Assembly: GCA_016709875.1 (NCBI GenBank)
Contig: JADJLZ010000019.1
Span: 1-16,999, forward strand
Source: Planctomycetota bacterium
GTDB taxonomy: Bacteria > Planctomycetota > UBA1135 > GCA-002686595
DNA length: 16,999 nucleotides
Direction: 5' to 3'
Below the pieces are notes generated by a model. That model did no database searches. It saw only the letters and a list, made by a program, of their open reading frames with translations, and was not told where the DNA came from. Below are positions 10,437-16,999 of this stretch, in pieces. The translations under genes and the position numbers were made by a program. Position 1 is the stretch's first letter. Every line of letters starts with the position of its first letter.

Positions 10437-10517
10437 CCCACGAGTTCGGGGCTCGGGTACCCTTGAGGACGCCGCTGAAGGTCTCGCCCGCTTTTTCCCC
10501 TCCATCGGAGTACTTCC
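10437..10517 (+). promoter_or_regulatory. Conserved leader and ribosome binding site of the propeller genes
   Basis: The 81 bases before the ATG are nearly identical in all three copies (10437-10517, 12777-12857, 15116-15196). GGAG at 10507-10510 with a 7-base spacer to ATG is a good Shine-Dalgarno site and fixes the start. A palindromic GGGTACCC is present near 10455-10462. I cannot place a -35/-10 promoter with confidence. Confidence 0.6.
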
Positions 10518-12362
10518 ATGACGACAACCCCTGACAGGACCCAGCTTCTGCGAGCTGGCAGCCGAGTCCCTTGCGCAATCGGGCGCGCGTTCGCGGCAAC
10601 CGTCCTCGCCGTCGGTGCGCATGCGCAAGTCACCGAACGCGTGAACCTCGGGCCTGGCACGAGCCAGTCGAACTGGGGTGCGGATCTCTCGCTGCAGGGG
10701 TGCCATGTCTCTGCCGATGGCAGGTACGTGGTGTTCCGCAGCTTCGCTCTGGATCTCGTCCCCGGCGACACCAACGCGGCCTGGGACATCTTCGTGCGAG
10801 ATCGGGAGACCCAGACCATCGAACGAGTGAGCGTCGACTCCAACGGAGCACAGGCGAACGACGACAGCGGGCAGTTCGGATTTTCGATCAGCGCGAATGG
10901 GCGCTTCGTGGTCTTCTTCTCGACCGCGACCAACCTCGTCCTGGGTGGAACGAACGGCGTGGGCCAGATCTTTCTGCATGACCGATCGACGGGCACGACC
11001 GAACTCATCAGCCGGAGTTCGACGGGTGCGCAGGGCAATGCCCGGAGCAAGTACCCGTCGGTCTCCGATGATGGCCGCTTCGTCGGATTCGACAGCGATG
11101 CAAGCAATCTCGTCGCCAACGACACCAATGGGTTTACCGATGTGTTCATTCGAGATCGGCTTGGGTCGACAACGGAATGCGCAAGCGTCGCGCCAGGCGC
11201 AGTTCAAGCAAACAGTTGGAGTGATGGGCCGAGCCTGTCCGCCGACGGCCACTATTTAGGTTTCTCGAGCGGTGCCAGCAACCTTGTGCCCGGGGACACG
11301 AACGGGCAGTCGGATGCGTTTGTTCGCGACCTCGTGAATCGGACGACGGATCGAGTCAGTGTCGGTGGCGGTCTGCAACAAGGAAACGCCAGCTCAGGCG
11401 TTGCGTCGCCGTCGGCCAACGGGCGGTTCGTCGCGTTCGTGAGCGAGGCGACGAACCTCGTCCCTGGCGACACGAACAACCGCTGGGACGTGTTCGTGCG
11501 CGACCGCCAAGCCGGCACGACAGAACGCGCCAGCGTGGCAACCGGTGGAGCCCAGAGCCTCGGGGACCCCTTCAGTGCCTCAATCTCTGCCGACGGGCGC
11601 TTTGTGACATTCGCTAGCAACGCCCTGGATCTCGTCTGGCCCATCAGCGGCGGTCTGAATGTCTTCGTCCGGGACCGCCGCAACGACACCACCGAACTCG
11701 CAAGCCTCTCCACCTCCGGGTGGACTCAGCAACAACATCTCGGAGGTCCCCTCGATCTCCGCCAACGGCCGTTTCGTGGTCTTCCGCAGCAACGCGAGCA
11801 ACCTCGTGCCGAACGACACGAACGGGGCGATGGACATCCTCCTGCACGACCGGGACTCGACCGGCTTCGTGAGCGTGCGCGCCCGGGCGACGGCAATGTC
11901 CTCGCCTGCCCCTGCGGCAATCCTCCCTGGGGCGCGAGCCGCGGCTGCGACAACTCCGCCGGAACAGGCGGCGCCGCGCTCTCCGCGCAGGGCATCGCCT
12001 ACCTCTCGCTCGACAGCCTGGTCTTCACGACCACCGGCGAGCGCCCCACGGCGACGAGCGTGCTCCTGCAGGGCGATGCCCTCGTGCCGAACGGCGCGGT
12101 CTTCGGCCAGGAATCCGCTGTGCCGGCGGCACGCCAAGCCGCTTGCGTGAAGCTCGCCGCGGGCGGCAGCATCCGCGCACCCGACCTCGCAGCGGGCGAC
12201 GCGACCGTCGCACGGCGCTCCTTGCAGCTCGGCCTGCCGATCCAGCCGGGCCACACCTACGTCTACCAGGTTTTCTACCGCGACCCGCTCGTCCTCGGCG
12301 CGTGCCCTTCCTCGAGCACCTTCAACGCGACGCAGGCCGGGACGATCTCGTGGTGGCCGTAG
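10518..12362 (+). CDS. Secreted seven-bladed PD40 propeller with C-terminal Cys module, copy 1
   Basis: Exported protein of 614 residues. The signal peptide ends near AVGAHA (residue 36). From about residue 58, PD40/TolB-like repeats of about 58 residues follow, pattern SADGRFVVFxSxATNLVPGDTN...DIFVRDR..GTTERVSV, starting near 58, 119, 178, 237, 296 and 352; a seventh blade is encoded at about 11716-11880 but out of frame. An extra C near 11716 and a lost base near 11877-11887 cancel, so residues about 401-455 are an Arg/Gln/Pro-rich stretch instead of SISANGRFVVFRSNASNLV. The C-terminal Cys module follows (CPCGN, GCDNS, YQVFYRDP, final WWP). Near 12110-12150 three single-base losses relative to copy 2 scramble about 15 residues and restore frame. 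Blade number suggests one complete propeller that binds a ligand at the cell surface. The open frame is real; the slips are probably consensus errors. Confidence 0.8.
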   Translation: MTTTPDRTQLLRAGSRVPCAIGRAFAATVLAVGAHAQVTERVNLGPGTSQSNWGADLSLQGCHVSADGRYVVFRSFALDLVPGDTNAAWDIFVRDRETQTIERVSVDSNGAQANDDSGQFGFSISANGRFVVFFSTATNLVLGGTNGVGQIFLHDRSTGTTELISRSSTGAQGNARSKYPSVSDDGRFVGFDSDASNLVANDTNGFTDVFIRDRLGSTTECASVAPGAVQANSWSDGPSLSADGHYLGFSSGASNLVPGDTNGQSDAFVRDLVNRTTDRVSVGGGLQQGNASSGVASPSANGRFVAFVSEATNLVPGDTNNRWDVFVRDRQAGTTERASVATGGAQSLGDPFSASISADGRFVTFASNALDLVWPISGGLNVFVRDRRNDTTELASLSTSGWTQQQHLGGPLDLRQRPFRGLPQQREQPRAERHERGDGHPPARPGLDRLRERARPGDGNVLACPCGNPPWGASRGCDNSAGTGGAALSAQGIAYLSLDSLVFTTTGERPTATSVLLQGDALVPNGAVFGQESAVPAARQAACVKLAAGGSIRAPDLAAGDATVARRSLQLGLPIQPGHTYVYQVFYRDPLVLGACPSSSTFNATQAGTISWWP

Positions 12363-12378
12363 GCCGCCGCGCCCGCCC

Positions 12379-12701
12379 TCACGGCAGCGCCGCGAGTTCC
12401 TCGTCCACCCTCTGAGCGAGCTTGCGCCACTTCGGCTTGGGCTCCGCGAGCAGGCGCTTGGCCTCCGTGAGCTTCTCGCGCGCGCCTTCGAAATCGTGCT
12501 CGATGCGCGCTTCGAGTCGGCCGAGGAGCCACAGGCTCTCCGCGACGTCGGGGTGCTCGGGGCCGAGCACGTCGCGCCGGTTGCGCAGCGAGCTCTCGAG
12601 CAGCTGGTGCAGCTCGTCGGAGTCCTTGGGGGCGCCGGACGTGTGCCACTACGGCTCCCGAGCACGCGCGCCACGTGGGCCTCTGCGGCCGGTTGGCACA
12701 C
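12379..12701 (-). pseudogene. C-terminal fragment of a TPR protein, unit 1
   Basis: On the minus strand an open stretch reads APKDSDELHQLLESSLRN, then RRDVLGPEHPDVAESLWLLGR, an EAR..HDFEGAREKLTEAKRLL helix pair, and ends KLAQRVDEELAALP with a stop at 12379-12381. This is the kinesin-light-chain type of TPR common at the C-terminus of planctomycete TPR and kinase proteins. A 2-base insertion (GTGTGCC instead of GTGCC, near 12650) breaks the frame towards VARVLGSRSGTSG, which is continuous in the second unit. There is no start codon context and no N-terminal part, so it is a truncated remnant of about 105 codons. Its stop lies 16 bases from the stop of the propeller gene. Confidence 0.7.
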
Positions 12702-12730
12702 GGGATGCGTGAGATTCCGCCTGGTCCATG

Positions 12731-12772
12731 TCAGGGTCGTTCGCAGGAGCGCTGCTCAACGAAGTCCACGCC
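12731..12772 (-). pseudogene. Remnant of a beta-helix gene 3' end, unit 1
   Basis: The minus strand reads GVDFVEQRSCERP and TGA, closely matching the last residues of the beta-helix gene at 8707 (GVDYVDQGCYERP and TGA). About 34 of 42 bases agree by eye. Only this tail of 14 codons is present; the rest of the gene is missing. Confidence 0.6.
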
Positions 12773-12857
12773 TCTGCCCACGAGTTCGGGGCTCGGGTAC
12801 CCTTGAGGACGCCGCTGAAGGTCTCGCCCGCTTTTTCCCCTCCATCGGAGTACTTCC

Positions 12858-14709
12858 ATGACGACAACCCTGACAGGACCCAGCTTCTGCGAGCTGGCAG
12901 CCGAGTCCCTTGCGCAATCGGGCGCGCGTTCGCGGCAACCGTCCTCGCCGTCGGTGCGCATGCGCAAGTCACCGAACGCGTGAACCTGGGGCCTGGCACG
13001 AGCCAGTCGAACTGGGGTGCGGATCTCTGGTCGGTGGGGTGCCATGTCTCGGCCGATGGCAGGTACGTGGTGTTCCGCAGCTTCGCTCTGGATCTCGTCC
13101 CGGGCGACACCAACGCGGCCTGGGACATCTTCGTGCGAGATCGGGAGACCCAGACCATCGAACGAGTGAGCGTCGACTCCAACGGAGCACAGGCGAACGA
13201 CGACAGCGGGCAGTTCGGATTTTCGATCAGCGCGGATGGGCGCTTCGTGGTCTTCTTCTCGACCGCGACCAACCTCGTCCCGGGTGGATCGAACGGCCCG
13301 GCCCAGATCTTTCTGCACGACCGATCGACGGGCGCGACCGAACTCATCAGCCGGAGTTCGACGGGCGTGCAAGGCAACGCCCAAAGCTCTTCTCCCTCGG
13401 TCTCCGATGATGGCCGCTTCGTCGAGTTCGAGAGCCACGCAAACAACCTCGTCGCGAATGATGTCAACGGGCTCCTTGACGTTTTCGTGCGAGACCGCCG
13501 AGCCAGAACGACCTCTTGTGTCAGCGTCGACCCCGCGGGACATCCTGGCAATGGCGTCTCGAACTGGCCCGCGATCTCGGGGGACGGCAGGTGGATGGCC
13601 TTCGCAAGCTCTGCAAGCAACCTGGTCCTCGGCGACTCGAACTCGACGATGGACGGGTTCGTGCGGGACCGCGTCAGCGGGATCACCGAGAAAATCAGTC
13701 TCTCGACAAATGGCGTACAAGCAAACCTCGCCTCGGGGGGCGCCCCATCCATTTCCCGAAATGGCCGATTCGTGGCCTTCATGGGTTCGGCGACGAACCT
13801 CGTCCCTGGTGACACGAACAACTGCTGGGACGTGTTCGTGCGCGACCGCCAAACAGGCAAGACGGAACGCGCTAGCGTGGCAACCGGTGGAGCGCAGAGT
13901 TTCGGGAATCCCGGCTATACTTCGATCTCCGCTAACGGCCGATTCGTCGCTTTCGCAAGCGACGCCCAGGACCTCGTCTCACCGATCAGTGGCGGCCTGA
14001 ACGTCTTCGTCCACGACCGCCGCAACGACACCACCGAACTCGCGAGCGTCTCGACCTCAGGCGGGCTCGCGGACAACACCTCGGACGCGCCCTCGATCTC
14101 CGCCAACGGCCGTTTCGTGGTCTTCCGCAGCAACGCGAGCAACCTCGTGCCGAACGACACGAACGGGGCGATGGACATCCTCCTGCACGACCGGGACTCG
14201 ACCGGCTTCGTGAGCGTGTGCGCCCCGGGCGACGGCAATGTCGTCTCGCCTGCCCCTGCGGCAATCCTCCCTGGGGCGCGAGCCGCGGCTGCGACAACTC
14301 CGCCGGAACAGGCGGCGCCGCGCTCTCCGCGCAGGGCATCGCCTACCCCTCGCTCGACAGCCTGGTCTTCACGACCACCGGCGAGCGCCCCACGGCCGCG
14401 AGCGTGCTCCTGCAGGGCGATGCCCTCGTGCCGAACGGCGCGGTCTTCGGCCAGGGAATCCGCTGTGCCGGCGGCACGCTCAAGCGCTTGTACGTGAAGC
14501 TCGCCGCGGGCGGCAGCATCCGCGCACCCGACCTCGCAGCGGGCGACGCGACCGTCGCACGGCGCTCCTTGCAGCTCGGCCTGCCGATCCAGCCGGGCCA
14601 CACCTACGTCTACCAGGTTTTCTACCGCGACCCGCTCGTCCTCGGCGCGTGCCCTTCCTCGAGCACCTTCAACGCGACGCAGGCCGGGACGATCTCGTGG
14701 TGGCCGTAG
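12858..14709 (+). pseudogene. PD40 propeller with Cys module, copy 2 (frame-broken at both ends)
   Basis: Same architecture as copy 1: seven PD40 blades of about 58 residues, all in one frame here (seventh blade SISANGRFVVFRSNASNLV intact), then the Cys module. Two defects break it. After the ATG at 12858 the C-run is three instead of four (ACAACCCTG), which puts the start out of frame with the signal peptide AIGRAFAATVLAVGAHA; the blade frame is open upstream to an ATG at 12728, but that start has no ribosome site. At 14241-14246 two extra bases (GTCGTCTCG for GTCCTCG) shift the frame before CPCGN, so the Cys module is read in another frame to TAG at 14707-14709 (GIRCAGGTLKRLYVKLAAGG, YQVFYRDP, WWP). 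Removing these indels gives a complete protein of about 615 residues. Blades 3-5 differ from copy 1 (for example SHANNLVANDVNGLLDVFVR). Probably an intact gene with consensus errors; true decay is possible. Confidence 0.72.
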
Positions 14710-14724
14710 GCCGCCGCGCCCGCC

Positions 14725-15041
14725 TCACGGCTGCGCCGCGAGTTCCTCGTCCACCCTCTGAGCGAGCTTGCGCCACTTCGGCTTGGCTCCGCGAGCAGGC
14801 GCTTGGCCTCCGTCAGCTTCTCGCGCGCCTCGAAATCGTGCTCGATGCGCGCTTCGAGCCGGCCGAGGAGCCACAGGCTCTCCGCGACGTCGGGGTGCTT
14901 CGGGCCGAGCACGTCGCGCCGGTTGCGCAGGAGCTCTCGAGCAGCTGGTGCAGCTCGTCGGAGTCCTTGGGGGCGCCGGACGTGCCACTACGGCTCCCGA
15001 GCACGCGCGCCACGTGGGCCCTCTGCGGCCGGTTGGCACAC
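14725..15041 (-). pseudogene. C-terminal fragment of a TPR protein, unit 2
   Basis: Second copy of the fragment at 12379-12701, same orientation and position relative to the propeller gene. It reads VARVLGSRSGTSGAPKDSDELHQ, then after indels VLGPKHPDVAESLWLLGRLE and REKLTEAKRLLAEP; the end LAQRVDEELAAQP and a stop at 14725-14727 are in a shifted frame. Both substitutions and single-base losses separate it from the first copy, so it is a real second copy and not simply the same read placed twice. Confidence 0.65.
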
Positions 15042-15070
15042 GGGATGCGTGAGATTCCGCCTGGTCCATG

Positions 15071-15111
15071 CCAGGTCGTTCGCAGGAGCGCTGCTCAACG
15101 AAGTCCACGCC
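15071..15111 (-). pseudogene. Remnant of a beta-helix gene 3' end, unit 2
   Basis: Same tail as at 12731-12772 (GVDFVEQRSCER on the minus strand); here the stop triplet is altered (CCAGGT instead of TCAGGGT). It directly precedes the leader of copy 3. Confidence 0.5.
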
Positions 15112-15115
15112 TCTG

Positions 15116-16999
15116 CCCACGAGTTCCGGGGCTCGGGTACCCTTGAGGACGCCGCTGAAGGTCTCGCCCGCATTTTCCCTCCATCGGAGTACTTCCATGA
15201 CGACAACCCTGACAGGACCCAGCTTCTGCGAGCTGGCAGCCGAGTTCCCTTGCGCAATCGGGCGCGCGTTCGCGGCGCAACCGTCCTCGCCGTCGGTGCG
15301 CATGCGCAAGTCACCGAACCCGTGAACTCGGGCCTGGCACGAGCCAGTCGAACTGGGGTGCGCTCTTGCCGCTGAGGTGCCAGGTCTCAGCCGATGGCAG
15401 GTACGTGGTGTTCCGCAGTCGGCTCTGGACTCGTCCCGGGCGACACCAACGCGGCCTGGGACATCTTCGTGCGAGATCGGAGACCCAGACCATCGAACGA
15501 GGAGCGTCGACTCCAACGGAGCACAGGCGAACGGCGACAGCGGGCAGTTCGGATTTTCGATCAGCGCGAATGGGCGTCTGGTCTTCTTCTCGACCGCGAC
15601 CAACCTCGTCCTGGGTGGAACGAACGGCGTGGGGCTGATCTTTCTGCATGACCGATCGACGGGCAACCGAATTCTCACCAGCCGGAGTTCGACGGGTGCG
15701 CAGGGCAATGCCCGGAGCAAGTACCCGTGGTCTCCGATGATGGCCGCTTCGTCGGATTCGACAGCGATGCAAGCAATCTCGTCGCCAACGACCCAATGGG
15801 TTTACCGATGTGTTCATTCGAGATCGGCGGGTCGACAACGGAATGTAAAGCGTCGCGCCAGGCGCCAGTTCAAGCAAACAGTTGGAGTGATGGGCCGGAG
15901 CCTGTCCGCCGACGGCACTACATAGGTTTCGGGGCGGTGCCAGCACCTGGTCCCGGGGATACGAACGGGCAGTCGGATGCGTTTGTTCGCGACCTCGTGA
16001 ATCGGACGACGAGCGAGTCAGCGTCGGTGGCGGTCGCAACAAGGAAACGCCAGCTCAGGTGCGTCGCCGTCGGCCAACGGGCGTTCGTCGCGTTCGTGAG
16101 CGAGACGACGAACCCCGTCCCCTGGCGACACGAACAACCGCTGGGACGTGTTCGTGCGCGACCCCGCCGTCGGCACGACAGAACGCTAGCGTGGCAACCG
16201 GTGGAGCCCAGAGCCGCGGGGACCCCTTCAGTGCCTCAATCTCTGCCGACGGGCGCCTTTGACATCTGCCAGCAACGCCCTGGATCTCGTCTGGCCCATC
16301 AGCGGCGGTCTGAACGTCTTCGTCCGGGACCGCCGCAACGACACCACCGAACTCGCAAGCCTCTCCACCTCGGGTGGACTCAGCAACAACATCTCGGAGG
16401 TCCGCTCTCCGCCAACGGCCGTTTTCGTGGTCTTCCGGCAACGCGAGCAACCTCGTGCGAACGACACGAACGGGGCGATGGACATCCTCCTGCACGACCG
16501 GGACTCGACCGGCTTCGTGAGCGATGTGTGCCCCGGGCGACGGCAATGTCCTCGCCTGCCCCTGCGGCAATCCTCCCTGGGGCGCGAGCCGCGGCTGCGA
16601 TTTCGCTCCGCCGGAACAGGCGGGCTGCGGCTCTCCGCGCAGGGCATCGCCTACCTCTCGCTCGACAGCCTGGTCTTCACGACCACCGGCGAGCGCCCAC
16701 GGCACTGAGCGTGCCCTGCAGGGCGATGCCCTCGTGTTGAATGGCGCGGTCTTCGGCCAGGGAATCCGCTGTGCCGCTGGCGGCACGCTCAGCGCTTGTA
16801 CGTGGTTCGCCGCGGGCTGGCATCCGCGCACCCGACCTCGCAGCGGGCGACGCGACCGTCGCACGGCCTCTCCCTCGCAGCTCGGCCTGCCGAGCCAGCC
16901 GGGCCACTGCTACGCATCCTACCAGGTTTTCTACCGCGACCCGCTCGTCCTCGCGGCGCGTGCCCCCTTCCTCGAGCACCTTCAACGCGACGCAGGCCG
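15116..16999 (+). repeat. Tandem unit, copy 3 (truncated by the window end)
   Basis: Begins with the same CCCACGAGTTC boundary and runs to the last base, about 80% of a unit. It follows copy 1, not copy 2, in the central patch (for example GTTTACCGATGTGTTCATTC), but carries dozens of single-base deletions and insertions. Confidence 0.9.
15197..16999 (+). pseudogene. PD40 propeller with Cys module, copy 3 (shredded, 3' end missing)
   Basis: The ATG at 15197 keeps the leader and GGAG site, but the frame breaks every few dozen bases. Readable pieces in changing frames include QFGFSISANGR, IFLHDRSTG, GRFVGFDSDASNLVANDP, DTNGQSDAFVRDLVNRTT, ISGGLNVFVRDRRNDTTEL, NDTNGAMDILLHDRDSTG and parts of the Cys module. 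The blade set is that of copy 1. Differences are dominated by one-base losses and gains at and outside homopolymers, with fewer plain substitutions, unlike ordinary pseudogene decay. The TAG expected after WWP lies beyond the window. It is either an intact third gene with a poor consensus, a decayed copy, or a noisy duplicate of copy 1 created in assembly; I favour the first or third. Confidence 0.7.

Larger units (their letters stand above)
10437..12776 (+). repeat. Tandem unit, copy 1 (about 2340 bp)
   Basis: Left end defined by CCCACGAGTTCGGGGCTCGG, which recurs at 12777 and, with one extra C, at 15116. The unit contains an 80-base leader, the propeller gene, a minus-strand TPR fragment and a minus-strand beta-helix tail remnant. 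Left of 10437 the sequence is unrelated to the left flank of copies 2 and 3, so this is the array boundary. Confidence 0.92.
12777..15115 (+). repeat. Tandem unit, copy 2 (about 2339 bp)
   Basis: Same order of parts as copy 1. It is near-identical to copy 1 except in the patch about 13378-13788, which encodes blades 3 to early 5 and differs strongly from 11040-11448, and in scattered indels and substitutions in the 3' flank. Confidence 0.92.

Noticed and set aside
12728..14497. Start of the copy 2 propeller at the ATG at 12728
   Set aside because: It lies in the beta-helix remnant and leader, has no ribosome site, and would bury the signal peptide about 60 residues inside; the GGAG-ATG at 12858 matches copy 1.
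10437..16999. CRISPR array or transposon as explanation of the repeats
   Set aside because: The unit is 2.34 kb with a coding gene and no short spaced repeats; no transposase, terminal inverted repeats or target duplication is visible.

Overview
The window is GC-rich and most likely from a planctomycete (Planctomycetota). The evidence is the gene content: secreted proteins built from PD40-type beta-propeller repeats, a Pmp-like parallel beta-helix protein, a Cys-containing C-terminal module shared by unrelated secreted proteins, and the C-terminus of a TPR protein of the LGPEHPDVAESL type. Ribosome binding sites are mostly weak. I see no tRNA, rRNA, CRISPR array, insertion sequence or phage gene.

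Region 1 (1-3509, + strand) holds four genes: a frame-broken beta-rich protein (2-870), a secreted alpha/beta hydrolase starting inside its stop codon (867-2153), and two consecutive PepSY-type lipoproteins (2234-2950, 2961-3509). Region 2 (3506-8479) is core-like. hutU (urocanate hydratase, minus strand) overlaps the lipoprotein stop codon by 4 bases. Upstream of hutU on the same strand is a secreted protein carrying the Cys module (5220-6320). Divergent from it run murJ (lipid II flippase, 6406-7965) and a small lipoprotein (8015-8479). An 11-bp perfect hairpin at 8642-8678 closes this block.

Region 3 (8707-16999) is accessory DNA. It has a secreted beta-helix protein on the minus strand (8707-10308), then a tandem array of a unit of about 2340 bp: two full copies (10437-12776, 12777-15115) and a third cut by the window end (15116-16999). 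Each unit carries an 80-bp leader with a Shine-Dalgarno site and a gene for a secreted seven-bladed PD40 propeller ending in the Cys module. The two full units also hold a minus-strand fragment of a TPR protein and a 14-codon remnant of the tail of a beta-helix gene. Copies 1 and 3 share one set of central blades; copy 2 has another.

None of the three propeller genes reads cleanly. Copy 1 has two compensated frame slips, copy 2 is shifted at both ends, and copy 3 is cut by many one-base indels. The first 870 bases show the same kind of damage, while 867-10308 reads cleanly. Indel density rising towards both window ends points to low-quality consensus at contig ends, at least partly, rather than only natural decay. 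No pathway links the whole window. The most interesting content is the module-sharing secreted proteins and the propeller array with exchangeable blades.
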